A stretch of DNA of 64,000 nt from Pegoplata infirma (lineage: Eukaryota; Arthropoda; Insecta; Diptera; Anthomyiidae). The stretch is from positions 99,695,278 through 99,759,277 of the forward strand of contig OY992536.1 of the NCBI GenBank assembly GCA_963921195.1, written 5' to 3'. A model generated the notes under the pieces. The model had not been told where the DNA came from and searched no databases. It saw nothing but the letters and a program-made list of their open reading frames with translations. A program made the translations under genes and the position numbers. Below, one piece after another: positions 35,450 to 46,559 of the stretch (position 1 is its first letter; every line of letters begins with the position of its first letter).

Positions 35450-36079
35450 CACTCAAAAAAATAAAACTGTAAAGTTAACAAATTTTTTTTGTTAACTCGA
35501 GTTTACTGGCTTTTTAGCAAATTTTTAGTTAAAATCAGAGTTTTAATTACTTTTTTTTTGTTAAGTTCAATTTACGAAAATACTAGTTTTGTACAAATTT
35601 TGAATTAATTTTTTTTGTTGACCTTAAAACTGTGTTTACGAATTTTTATTAATTAATTTGCTGATTTCTCGTAAAATATTTGTCGAGTGAAAAAATGTTA
35701 GAAATTTCTTGTGTAGCCTCCTATGCAAATCTCATAAGTTCTACTTAAGCTGATCTAAATGCTGTGAAAAAAAGGAGAAAAAAATAAGTGAAGTGTTAGT
35801 CTATAAAATCAATATTTAACAAACTTAAAATTTTTTAAACAAAAAGTTTCGCTGAATTTAACTAATTTTTTGTTAATACATACACAAAAATATTACGAAA
35901 TTTTCAGCTGAATTTTTAGTTAAAGTTATGTTTTTTTTGCAACATTCAGTCTACGAAAAGTTAACTAAATATTTTTAGTTAAATTAACTAGAAATTTAGT
36001 AGGTTCAAAATCAGGTGTTTTTTTAGTTAAATTTAACTAAATTTTTTGCTAACTTTACAGTTTTATTTTTTTTTGAGTG
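35450..36079. mobile_element. 630-bp MITE, TT duplication
   Basis: Ends CACTCAAAAAAATAAAACTG and CAGTTTTATTTTTTTTTGAGTG-type sequence, with TT on both sides. Subterminal GTTAACAAA / TTTAGTTAA repeats fill the arms. It shares the terminal CACTCAAAAAA with family M1. Confidence 0.8.
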
Positions 36080-36489
36080 TTTAAAATAAAATTTTTTTAT
36101 AGATTGTTGTATGGGCTATCGATTAAAAAAGCAAAAAGTGAAAAATTTTCAGAAGTTTTATTATCTTTTTTCATTTAAAAAAAAAAACAAATAGGTCTAT
36201 TCCTATCTGCTCTGAAATTTTCAGAAATGTTTTTTACCTTGTTTTCGAAAAAAAAAATTTTTTAAAGATTGCACTATGGTAATTTCATACAATAATGTGG
36301 TATATAACCAGCGTTTAAATTACTACGAAGAATGTAGCTAAAACAACCAAAATTGACGATATGTATAGTTTTAAAAACAAACAATATGTAAATCATTCAA
36401 TTGCTATAACTACTAATACTTGCACATTTCTGTCTTTGTAGCGAGAGCTTACGATTGTTTTTAAAAATGAATAAGTAGCAATAAAACAA

Positions 36490-36660
36490 AAACATTAGAA
36501 TTGTGTAGCCTACAAGTTGCCTACAAATAATTTTTGGTAGCCTACCTGTAGCCTACAAATTATTTTTGGTAGCCTACCTGTAGCCTACAAATTATTTTTG
36601 GTAGCCTACAAATATTGTTTTTGTAGCCTACAAAGAGAAAATTTAATAAAACTATAACAC
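36490..36660. repeat. Tandem GTAGCCTACAAATTATTTTTG repeats
   Basis: Four to five units of about 33 bases with the core TAGCCTAC, followed by a CA microsatellite at 36658-36670. The core reappears in both orientations at 38245-38320. Confidence 0.75.
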
Positions 36661-36811
36661 ACACACACACTTATCTTGTTTAACATAACTGTTTTATTTT
36701 AATGAGTATTAAGAATAGGGTTGGATTGTTTTAATGTAAAATTATAATTAACTTCTCAAAAAAAAAACTTTGGCAAACATTGTTGTGGTGTTCCCTTGTC
36801 ATTAAAATTAG

Positions 36812-37232
36812 AGATGGGCACATGAGCAGATTAGAACGTGATTCACGCGTGACCACGCTTGAGTGTGACTAAATTCAATTTTACTAACGCGCGTGTGAGT
36901 GGAGTGTGCGTGAGTAAGATTTTTGCGTGAGTGTGCGTGAGTCGATTTTTTAAGTTACGCTGAACTTTAAATTTTGTTGAAAATTTTAAAAGATTTTTCA
37001 AATTTTAGTTTTTAAATTTTTTTTTGTATGAATAAGAGTTTCGTGAGTGTGAGTCAACGAGAGTGTGAGTGAAGCTTGAGTGAGTGCACATGAGTGTGAG
37101 TTGTATTAAATTTACTCACGTGATTGTGAGTGTGAGTAGAAAAAATTTGCTCGTGAGTGAGTGTGCGTGATTCAAAAATTCCTGTCGTGGGCGTGAGTGA
37201 GTGTGAGTCAAAAATCACTCACGCGCCCATCT
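36812..37232. mobile_element. hAT-like MITE (TAGAGATGGGC ends)
   Basis: TAGAGATGGGC at the left and GCCCATCTCTA at the right are flanked by ATTAAAAT and ATTAAAAC, a near-exact 8-base duplication as in hAT elements. The interior is dense in GTGAGTGTGAGTGAG-like motifs. The block at 37291-37660 is rich in the complementary CTCACGC motif, starts with TAGAGATGGGT, and looks like a second, less complete copy. Confidence 0.82.
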
Positions 37233-37290
37233 CTAATTAAAACCATGTTTTGTGTATTTTTCAACACGTGAATTTTCGAAATACCCAATG

Positions 37291-37660
37291 TAGAGATGGG
37301 TGCGTGAGTGGATTTTGACTCACACTCACTCAAGCTCACGCAAAAATAATCGAATCACTCACGCAATTTTTTTTTACTCACGCTCACTCACTATTCACGT
37401 GAGTAATAAAAATCTTACTCACGCCAGATTCAATCACGCTCACGCGTAAGTCACGCAAAATCTACTCACGCAATAAAATTTTCTTACCAAAAAAAAAAAC
37501 TACAAAAAATAAAAAAAATGGGCTAATCTAAAAATCTTATCACGCAAACTCACGCAAAAAATAAATGACTCACTCACTCAGATTTTTTTTCAGCTCACAC
37601 TCACTCACAATCAAGTGATTTAAATGAAAATCACTCACGCGTGCTTCACGTGATTCATCG
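37291..37660. repeat. Second GTGAGTG / CACTCAC-rich block
   Basis: It starts TAGAGATGGGTGCGTGAGTG and continues with ACTCACGC repeats up to about 37660, without a clear right TIR. Probably a truncated relative of 36812-37232. Confidence 0.6.
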
Positions 37661-38142
37661 CGTACATATTCGAAAATATCGAAAAATTCGACAAAATTCA
37701 AAATTTTTCTATATTTTTTTGACCAAATTTAAAAGAATTTTATTAAAAATTATTATTCTTTTTTCGATGTTGTATTCATCTTACATCATCTTAACGAAAT
37801 TTTTAATATGGGCCTCTGTTCTGACTTTCACAACTTTTCAATTCACATGAAAATTTCCGAATCACATGAAATCAAGTTTAGTGTTTTGTTGATCACGGTT
37901 TCATTTGAAGTTGAAATCGAATAATTAAAATTTAAAAAATTATTAGGAAAAAAGTGCATTCGTTTTACTTTCACCAAATTTTATTTATGTGAAATAAAAC
38001 GAAAAAGAAATTCGGATGTGAAATCTATAACACCAAAAAAATTCGAAAATTTTCATTTTCACATTTTTTATGTGAATTACTTTTTTTGCAACAGCGGCCA
38101 TGATCACGTTTTTATATTGCAACATTTGTTTACAATGTGATA

Positions 38143-38320
38143 CTGTAGTAATACTGTAGTAATACTACTGTAGTAATACTACTGTAGTAATACTACTGTA
38201 GTAATACTGTAGTAATACTACTGTAGTAATACTGTAGTAATACTGTAGCCTACAAATATACTACTGTAGTATATTTGTAGCCTACAAATATACTACTGTA
38301 GTATATTTGTAGGCTACAAC
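38143..38320. repeat. TACTGTAGTAA microsatellite and palindromic tail
   Basis: Units of 11 to 14 bases (AATACTACTGTAGT) repeat to about 38245, then ATACTACTGTAGTATAT palindromes occur next to GTAGCCTAC. The base unit is itself nearly self-complementary. Confidence 0.85.
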
Positions 38321-38639
38321 AATAAAATTTGTTTTCCGCTACTGCTCTGTTTGAAGTTTTTATTTTTTTCATGTTGTTGTAGTTTAAGCAAACACAAAAA
38401 AGAAAAGTAAACAAAAGCTATAACTTATAATATTGAAATTGTTTGAAGTGATATGAAAAGCAAAAGCAAAAAAACGGGTAGCTAACGTAGCCTTTCAAAC
38501 GCTGTATATAACTTATGAGTATGAGCAATTAAAACAGTTTTTATTCCTCATACGCCTTCGTTACATACTCCATTATTGTATGAAATTATCATAATGCAAT
38601 CATTAAAAAAACTGTTTGCCAAAAACAATGCAAAAAACA

Positions 38640-39165
38640 TCTCTTTTTTAAAAATTCCGCTTTTAAGGGGGGAAAAGTAGGTCAATTTTGTATCTGCTAA
38701 ACTAATGGTCCCAGATACATGAAATTTGGACTGTACGACCCTCTCGCGGAAACAACATTTAAAAAAAAATTTAAAAAATCCGCTTTTAAGGAGGGAAATG
38801 AGGAATATTGGGCAAATTGGTACATTTTGTATCTTCTGAAAGAATGACCCTAAAAACTTGAAATTTGGAATATAGGATTCTTTCGCGAAAATAACTTTCT
38901 GAAAGAAGTACATTTTTGAAAATTTACTTTTAAGGGGGAAAAAGTAGGGCAATTTTTTTATCCGCTTAACTAATGGTTCCAGATACTTGAAATTTTGAAT
39001 GTACGATACTCTCGTGGAAAAAACATTCTGAAAGAAGTACTTTTTGAAAATTCCGCTTTTAAGGAGGAACAAGGGGGAAAGTAGGGCAATTTTGTATATG
39101 CTGAACTAAAGGTCCTACAATGCTTATTCAGAACAAAAAATAACGTTTCACGAAATTTCAATAAC
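38640..39165 (-). repeat. Four-unit tandem repeat of ~135-145 bases
   Basis: Units start near 38650, 38780, 38925 and 39058, with the shared TTCCGCTTTTAAGGGGGGAA and TTTTGTATC then GATACATGAAATTTGGA motifs. A 174-codon minus-strand frame passes through because the unit length is close to a multiple of three. The resulting protein repeat (PLKSGIFKK...FF) has no known match that I recall. I take it as repeat DNA, not a gene. Confidence 0.75.
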
Positions 39166-39780
39166 TAATGTTTACGACTAACACAGCGTAAAGCTCACAG
39201 CTGTTTATAGACAAAGACTTCAAATGGAATTTAAAACACAGGGTGTATACAATTTACCATGAATTAACAAAATTCAAAATCTTGCGTAGAAAATTAAGTT
39301 GAACATTAAATTAAAATCCTAAAATTACTGATATTTTATATAACAATATCAGTTTTCAATTAAAATACACTATTTTTTTCCATATCAATTTGTAGTCATA
39401 TAAGTAGTAAATGAAATTGGCCAATACAAAATAAAAAAATGCTTACACAATTAACATTCATAACATATTTTTCACTGCTGTTCCAGAAGATTAAAACAAA
39501 AAAAAATCATAAACGGGGTACAATAAAAGTTTGAGTGGATACCTTTTTTTTGGATTTTTTAATAACTTTTTTCCTAACAAAATTAGTATAAATACTGTTT
39601 TTTGAAGCCCCGCAACATTTGTTACAATTTTTTTCTTAAACGAAATATGTGTATAACCAAGTTTTATTAGCTAATTTTCCTTATTTTGTTTATTTTTTAA
39701 ATTTAATTTTTGAAAGAGTTAGTAAATTTTATTTCATTAAATTTGTATTATATGGAAAATATAATGTAATTGTTTTACAG

Positions 39781-40269
39781 GGGATGATCGGTCGCGGTGG
39801 TAATGTTGCTGGCATGCAGCAGCAACAACCATATGGTCAGCAACAAACGCAAATGGGACAACAGCAGCAACAATTACAGCAACAACAGCAAATGGGTGGC
39901 ATGGGGCAGATGGGTCAAATGGGACAACAGGGTATGATGGGTCAACAACAGCCAATGGGACAACAAGGTCAGATGGGTATGATGGGACAGCAAGGTCAAA
40001 TGGGCCAACAAGGTCAGATGGGCCAAATGGGTATGATGGGCCAGCCGCAGCAGCAGCAACAACAACAACAGCCTCCTCCCGTAACACAACCCTCAGGCGG
40101 TTTATTATCCGGAGCAACTAGTTTGCTCTCGGGTGCTACTTCGGCTGCCACCGGTGGTCTATTTGGATCTAAACAACCACCAAAACAAGATCCAATGCAA
40201 CCACAAGGGGGTGTGCAGCCAACGCAGCAAACATCAACCGGCCTGGGAGGATTATTTGGCGGCGGAGCT

Positions 40270-40304
<35 letters not shown>

Positions 40305-40590
40305 GCAGCAACAACAACAGCAGCAACAACAGCAGCAACAACAACAAATGCAGCAACAGCAGCAGCAACCGCAAATGCAGCAACAACAGCCGCAAATGCA
40401 ACAACAGCAGCAGCAACAACAACAACCACAAGTGCCACCTCAAGGTCAACAGCCACCACCACAAAGTCAAGGACCCGGTGCTGGTCTGCTGGGCGGTCTC
40501 AAAGGTATCGCCGCATCAGTACCGGGCGGTGACGCGCTGTCGAAAGGTAAGGATCTCTTTGGCAAATTCGGATTCGGTTTTGGCAAATAA
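39781..40590 (+). CDS. 3'-terminal exon of a Gln/Met/Gly-rich protein (host gene)
   Basis: After the acceptor TTGTTTTACAG the frame reads GMIGRGGNVAGM and stays open for 269 codons to TAA. It contains a Met/Gln/Gly segment (about residues 20-95, QMGQMGQQGMM-type repeats), a Leu/Ser/Gly segment (LLSGATSLLSGATSAATGGL), a Lys/Pro/Gln linker, GLGGLFGGGA, a run of 26 Gln (40270-40347), further Gln/Pro blocks, and a conserved-looking end, GLLGGLKGIAASVPGG then DLFGKFGFGFGK. Gln codons mix CAA and CAG, so the tract is constrained at protein level, not a pure repeat. High GC and strong codon periodicity set it apart from its surroundings. The features suggest a disordered, prion-like tail; I do not recognise the gene. 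An ATG at 39784 is not evidence for a start. Confidence 0.85.
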
Positions 40591-40710
40591 CCCCGGTCAT
40601 ATTGTAGGTCGTTTTTATATATATTATATTAATAATAATAAATTACTAATAATTAAATTAAAACTAAAAACAAAAATAGAAAGTATTGAACAAAAATAAT
40701 AAACTATAAA
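40591..40710 (+). terminator. 3' UTR with polyadenylation signals
   Basis: AATAAA occurs at 40637-40642 and 40698-40703, 47 and 108 bases after the stop. The AT-rich sequence that follows shows no splice or coding signal. The actual cleavage site is not visible. Confidence 0.6.
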
Positions 40711-40869
40711 ATAATTTATTAGGCAAGAAAGGGTTTCCAATGGTATACTAAGTATTATTTTTTCGCCACACTTTATTATGTTTGTGAGGTGGAATTTCTA
40801 AATTCTTAAATCTTGTTTGGTCAGATACAAAATCGAGGTATTAATCGAATGGAAATGATTTAAAAAAGG

Positions 40870-41400
40870 TGCTGAAAAAGAAATAAAAATAAGCAAAAGG
40901 ATAGGGAAAATACAAGAACCGTGCGGTATCCCTGAATTTAGCTGAAACTTTCATGCGACCCCATCTAAAACAACACGTATAGCTCCGGGTCTGTATATCA
41001 AGAGAAGTCGTTACCGACACCAAAGTCAACTAACTTAGAGCAACCACTTTACTCTCAGAAAAGTGGTGGATGGACTGGCTAAAACGTTCCGATAGATACG
41101 CCAACCGGTCTCTGGAAGATCGACCGCTATGGAAGCCATACTGTCGATTATTTGAAAGCGAATTGGTCTCTAAATATTTCACAAGGTGGTAATTAACATG
41201 GTATCCATAACTTCAGGGCGGTAACTTTCAACGTTGTTAGCCTCACCCTATTTAGGGATTGGCTGGACATTTGCCACCTTCCAGCACGAGAAAAGACGCC
41301 CGCACGGTACAAAAAGTTCAGCGAAGAGGTTGGCCTTATCAAACGTGTCCGTGAATAACACTTGCCAACAAAATTTGAAAAAGGTCGAAACCCCGGGACT
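40870..41400 (-). pseudogene. Jockey-like non-LTR reverse transcriptase fragment
   Basis: The minus strand, read across several frames, gives SCWKVANVQPIPK and NVESYRP near 41215-41290, then HLVKYLETN, then RQYGFHSGRSSRDRLAYLSE near 41080-41145 and ESKVVAL near 41035-41060. These are, in order, RT fingers and palm segments of jockey-type LINEs (W..A.V.P..KKG, YRP, QYGFR.G.ST...L). Stops and shifts interrupt it, and the catalytic Asp-Asp motif is not preserved in what I can read. It lies just downstream of the host gene, on the opposite strand. Target duplications were not found. Confidence 0.72.
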
Positions 41401-41818
41401 AGAATATACTTTTATAAGGGTTTGAGCTGCGCTGAATCAGAATCTGTACTCAGAATTTCTGTATCACATCAGGCTTTCGAGATATCTTAGCTTGAAGTTT
41501 GAAAAACCCCTGTTTTTTTCCATATTCGAGACGTGAAATCACCTACTTAATACCTTTAAAATAAATGTTTAAACTCTGCAATATCTTGTTCCTTCTCTGA
41601 GATATCTTAACATGAAATTTAAACAATTCAGTTTTTCGCTATATTCACGGGTTTTCGCAATATTCATACATTTCGCCTTTATTTTACGATGAATATGGCG
41701 AAAAACATTTTTTCAAGCTAATATATCTCGAAAACCTGATGTTATAGACAAATTCTGAGACCAGATTCGGATTCAGCGCAACTTAAACCCTTAGAAAAGT
41801 TTACAGTCCAGGGTATAA
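41386..41818. repeat. 433-bp foldback
   Basis: The arms centre near 41604: AAGGGTTTGAGCTGCGCTGA on the left answers TCAGCGCAACTTAAACCCTT on the right, with the inner block GAGATATCTTAGCTTGAA / TTCAAGCTAATATATCTC. It abuts the RT fragment. Confidence 0.78.
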
Positions 41819-42961
41819 AAGATTCGGCACTATCACTTGATTTTGATTTAAAATACAATTTACCTGAATTAATTTTTGAAATCAATTTCAAAGGTGGAAA
41901 CTGCCCAATCAGAAACTGCCAACCGTACAAAAAAGTCCGGGCAAACATTTTATTTGTTGTTTATAAAGTAGTATGAAAAAGTGCTTTGCAAAGGCTTTGC
42001 TTTGCAAGATCTATTCGAAGAACTTCTTTTTAATGGATTTGCTACTGATTTGTTCATATTTAAAGCCGTTTAGAAAATTTTTGAAATTGCCTTCGGAGCT
42101 TCAAAAATTTTTCAAAATTATTTTTTTTTCCTAAAAGTCTGTTCAATATTTTTTTTTTCTAAACGCAAAAAAAATGTGTCTTGGACTTGAAATATTTCCA
42201 AAAAAATTTTAATTAAAGTTAAGCTCAAGGTCTAGACCTTGAGCTTAACTAATTATTTTAATTAAAATTACAACAAAAGGTCGAACAAAACACATATTGA
42301 TTATTTCCAAAAAAAATTTAGACACTTTTTCAAAATAAGTTGGATGCGCACTTTAACTCGTGATTCCTTCATCGGCAACCAGAGGTTAAAGTTGAAAAAA
42401 AAATACGTATTTCGACCAAAATTCATGTCCGAAGTTTTTGAAATATTTTAAAATATTTTAAAAAAATCCAAAACAGCGATTTTGGTCCACAGATACTGAT
42501 TTTTAAATTATTTTTTTTCCAAATTTGTCTCAAAAGTTGGCAAATGTTAAGTGTGTTATGTAAAAAATATTAAAAAAATATAAAAACGCGATTTTGGTCC
42601 ACAGATGCTGATCAGTAGGTCGTCCCGTCATATTTAAATTTTCGAATTTCATGTCGTAATTCCTGACGAACGATGGCCACGTTAGAGCTGATTGTGGTAA
42701 AATTTATGAAAAAATTTTGCAAGGTCATCGACCAAAATTCGTGTCCGAATTTTTTTGACCAAATCCAGCTCAAAAATTTGGAAATTTTGCATACTTTATT
42801 GGAAAAATATTTTTAAAAAATCCGAAACCGCGATTTTGGTCCACAGATGCTGATTTTTAAACATAAAAATTATTTTTTTCCAAACTTGTCTCAAAAGTCG
42901 GAAAATGTTAATATTAAAAAAAATATAAAAACGCGATTTTGGTTCAAAATGCTGGGGGCTA

Positions 42962-43167
42962 ATCACGTAAAACGAAAACGATTGACGATGCATAAACGAC
43001 ATCAAAATACATATCGTGTTGAAGGGAAATTTGAAAGTTTTTCTTTATTTTATTATTAAAGAGTGTTGTCTAACCCAGAAACATTTAAAAAATTGGAAAC
43101 ATTTTGTATAGTTTAGGAACAACAAGGTTCCAAAAATCGACGATAATCAACTCTCGTTTTACGTGAT
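42962..43167. mobile_element. Small inverted-repeat element (ATCACGTAAAACGA ends)
   Basis: ATCACGTAAAACGA on the left and TCGTTTTACGTGAT on the right are exact complements. Sequence on both sides returns to the P-like host (GCGATTTTGGT). No ORF of note. Confidence 0.72.
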
Positions 43168-43236
43168 CACAGTCCTGAACTGCGATTTTGGTCCACAGCA
43201 TTTTCGGATCAAAACCGTGTTTTCATATTTTTATAC

Positions 43237-43937
43237 CCTCCACTTATTGTTAGTTATAGAGGGTATATATCGTCACCTTAAATGCAAAAGGCCCTAACTA
43301 ACATTTTATTAATTTTACAGGAGAAGCAAAAAACAGTATAGAGTAAAATTTTTAATTTGTTAATAACTTTGTTGGTTTTGATTGAATTGGCTAAAATTTT
43401 GTGAGAACGTACGTTTTGTGAAAATATATCAAAATTATTCACAAAATAATTAAAAAAATTATTTATAGTTGGGTTCATTGGCGATTTCGCATGTTTTTAA
43501 TTTTTGGCTATAAAATCGCTAATTTTTATTATGTGACCCTAATTTTTTGTTGGGACGTGTAGGTTAATAAAATACACCAGAATCTATCAAAATACCGAAT
43601 TTGAATTTTCTGTTAGTTAGGGCGTTTTGCATTTTAGGTGACGATATATAAGTTTGTCATTCCGTTTGTAACTCATCGAAATATTGGTCTTGGACCCCAG
43701 TAAGTATATTGATCAGATATTGATGCTAAGACATTCTAGCGATGTTCGTCTGATGGTATTTAAACAAGAACAAACATATATTTTAACAAAAAAAAATCGT
43801 GGATTTTTTCCCGCCAAATTTTTTTCCGCGGAAATTTTTTTCCAAAAAAAAATTTTTTTTTCAAATAATCAGGTTTACATTGTGGAGGTTATCAATACAT
43901 TTGGTAAGGCTGGATTTAACTTTTTTACTTGTTTTAA
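43237..43937 (+). mobile_element. Dispersed R element, copy 1 (TATACCCTC ... TACTTGTTT)
   Basis: It starts TATACCCTCCAC...GAGGGTATATAT and continues as AAGTTTGTCATTCCGTTTGT, ATCGAAATATTGGTC and AGACATTCTAGCGATG. It ends GGATTTAACTTTTTTACTTGTTT-like. The same order is found at 49977-50813 and in pieces at 56042-56700. Repeats of this pattern are familiar from fly genomes; the class (Helitron or other) cannot be decided here. Confidence 0.68.
43271..43643. mobile_element. 373-bp foldback inserted in the R element, ATATAT duplication
   Basis: Ends CGTCACCTTAAATGCAAAAG and CTTTTGCATTT-type complement (TTTTGCATTTTAGGTGACG). They are flanked by ATATAT on both sides (43265-43270, 43644-43649). The empty site GGGTATATATAAGTTTG is intact in the R copy at about 50004-50020. 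Confidence 0.86.
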
Positions 43938-44022
43938 ATATTTTTTAGATAACACACTTAACATTTTCCAACTTTTGAGACCAATTTGGATAAAAAATTG
44001 TTTTTATGTTTAAAAAACAGCA

Positions 44023-45060
44023 TATGAGGCATTCCACACCAAAACTTCTGAATAGGTTGTATGGATAGTCCCATATGGAACTTAGAAAATTGCGTTTTTG
44101 ATTTTTCAATTTTTCAAAAACTGGGCTTAGGAGGCGTGGTCAAATATGGGAAAATGGACAAATTTGTGGCGAGTTGCCTTGATTAAATATTTATCACATT
44201 AAAACGGAATGCACCACCATCTCAAATATAGTTTTGTATGGGCTATCGATTAAAGTTTTTTTTTCAGAACCCGTTCTGAAATTTTCCATTTTTTAAAAAG
44301 TCAATTTATCAAAAATCCGGCCACTTTTTTTAATTTTTTTTTTTTTTTTAAAGTTTAGATGTTTGTCCATCCACACAAAAAAATTCAGAAACACGTTCTT
44401 CGTTTTTTTCGAGAAAATCGCATTTGAATTTTAAATTTCATAACAATTTTGTAATTTGCTTGTATTTTCTTGTTTTAACGTTGCGAATGAGTAATATTTA
44501 TTGCATAAATATTTCTCATACGCTCTGTTGCAGCAAGCAAATTACTAAATTGTTATGAAATTTAAAATTCAAGCAAATTACTAAATTGTTATGAAATTTA
44601 AAATTCAAATGCGATTTTCTCGAAAAAAAACGAAAAACGTGTGTCTGATTTTTTTGTGTGGATGGACACACATATAAGCTTAAAAAAAAAAATTAAAAAA
44701 AAGTGGTCGGATTTTTGATAAATTGACTTTATTAAAATATGGAAAATATTAGAACGGGTTCTGAAAATTTTCCAAAAAAAAAAATTTAATCGATAGCCCA
44801 TCCAAAACTATATAAAATGTAAATTTTTAAGATTGTGGTGCATTCCGTTTTAATGTGATAAATATTTAATCAAGGCAACTCGCCACAAATTTGACAATTT
44901 TTCTAATATTTGACCACGCCTCCTAAGCCCAGTTTTTAAAAAATTGAAAAACCCAAAAAAAAAAAAAAAAAGTTCCATATAGGGCTATCCATACAAACTA
45001 TTCAGAAGTTTACGGTACACGTTTTTTTTTCGCTGGAAATTTGGTGTTGAATGCCTCATA
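44023..45060. mobile_element. 1.04-kb foldback (TGAGGCATTCC ends)
   Basis: TGAGGCATTCCACACCAAAA at the left and the complement of TTTGGTGTTGAATGCCTCA at the right are flanked by TA in both cases. The host element resumes at TGTGGACCAAAATTG. Arms are symmetric about 44541. A half copy (right arm) is at 51900-52390. Confidence 0.84.
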
Positions 45061-45235
45061 TGTGGACCAAAATTGCAGTTTTAGAATTTTTTTCAATATT
45101 TTTCCAACAAAAATTTTCGTATTTTTAAGCTGGATTTGGTCTAAAAATTCAGACATGAATTTTAGTCGAAATACGACATTTTTCCAACTTTGACCGCTGT
45201 TTGCCGACTAAAGATGCACCATTTTTTAAAAACAA

Positions 45236-46300
45236 AAAATACTTTTTTAGAAAAAGATACTTTTTTAGAAAAAAGTATTTATTTTAGAAAAAAATATTTT
45301 TTTAGAACAAAGATACTTTTTTTTTAGAAAAAATACTTTTTTTAGAACAAAGTACTTTTTTTCTAAAAAAAGTAGTAAAAAATTTACTATTTTAAAAAAG
45401 TACGTTTTTGTCTAAAAAGTAAATTTTTTTCTAAAAATTACTTTTTTTTTTAAAAAAAAGTACTATATTTTCTTAAATAATACTTTTAAGGAAAAAACAA
45501 CCATTTATTTTAAGTAAGTACTTTTTTCCTGAAAAAGTACGTTTTTGTTTTAAAGGTGATATATTACTTTTCAAAAAAAGTACTATTTTACAAAAAAGTA
45601 AGTTAAAAAATTTTAAATTGTATGTAGATATGTAAAGTTTATGTCTGATTTATTACGAAAAAAATACGAGATTTTAAAAAAAACTGTCAAAAATTGTAGA
45701 AATTTCATGCATTTTTTTTTCTAAAAAATTACTTTTTAGAAAGAATGTGTTTTTGTTTAGAAAAAGTTTTAAAAAATACACATTCTTTCTAAAAAGTACT
45801 TTTTTAGAAAAAAAAATGCATGAAACTTATACAATTTATGACAGTTTTTTTTTTTTAAATCTCGTATTTTTTTCGTAATAAATCAGACCTAAACTTTACA
45901 TATCTACATAAAATTTTAAAATTTTTTAACTTACTTTTTTGTAAAATAGTACTTTTTTAGAAAAGTACTATATCACCTTTAAGACAAAAACGTACTTTTT
46001 CATGAAAAAAGTACTTACTTAAAATAAATGGTTCTTTTTTCTTAAAAAGTATTATTTAAGAAAATATAGTACTTTTTTAAAAAAAAGATATTTTTAGAAA
46101 AAATTTACTTTTTAGACAAAAAAGTACTTTTTTAAAAAAGTAAATTTTTTACTACTTTTTTTAGAAAAAAAGTACTTTGTTCTAAAAAAAAGTATTTTTA
46201 TTTTTACTAAAAAAAAGTATCTTTGTTCTAAAAAAATACTTTTTTCTAAAATAAATACTTTTTCAAAAAAAGTATCTTTTTCTAAAAAAGTATTAAAGAA
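45236..46300. repeat. Palindromic AGTACTTTTTTAGAAAA array
   Basis: Low-complexity units arranged as a large inverted repeat centred near 45764 (TTTCATGCATTTTTTT versus AAAAAAATGCATGAAA). The blocks TATATCACCTTTAA / TTAAAGGTGATATAT mark both arms. The motif TATATCACCTTTAAGA also occurs at 27490. Confidence 0.78.
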
Positions 46301-46559
46301 AAAGTTTTAAAAAAACACATTCTTTCTAAAAAGTACTTTTTTGGAAAAAAATGCATGAAACTTCTACAATAAGTTAAATTTACAAAGAAATCCGTTAAGT
46401 TCACATTGAGAACTTTCCTTGTAAATTACTAGAAAACTCAACGATAGAATCCAGTTCTGATGGCGGAATCGCATTAAAGATTAATGGGTCAGTTTCTGGC
46501 TCAGAACCTTTTTTTTGTGGGGCAGTGTTCTCAAAGTTATACATAATTTAGAAACCCTT

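Larger units (their letters stand above)
24167..39780 (+). other. Predicted large intron filled with repeats
   Basis: It starts GTAAATACT and ends GTAATTGTTTTACAG, a good pyrimidine-rich acceptor. Its contents are described in the entries that follow. Between the listed elements (24170-25400, 26930-27340, 30760-31060, 31680-33000) the sequence is AT-rich with homopolymers and no coding signal. Intron identity depends on the exon pairing being right. Confidence 0.55.
42380..45220. mobile_element. Second P-like-ended element, invaded by four others
   Basis: The motifs of 12862-14070 recur: TAGGTCGTCCCGTCATATTT at about 42608, ACGATGGCCACGTTAGAG, and GGTCCACAGATGCTGATTTT, with a closing block at 45060-45220. 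Into it are inserted a small foldback (42962-43167), a dispersed R element (about 43237-43937) that itself contains a foldback, and a 1-kb foldback (44023-45060). Confidence 0.65.

Noticed and set aside
39874..40470. Long antisense and alternative-frame frames rich in Leu, Ala/Val or Ser/Asn across the Gln exon
   Set aside because: They are shadows of the CAA/CAG repeats; the plus frame has the splice acceptor, the mixed Gln codons and the structured C-terminus.
40841..41029. A 62-codon minus-strand ORF as an independent protein
   Set aside because: It lies at the end of the jockey-like RT fragment and shows no domain of its own.
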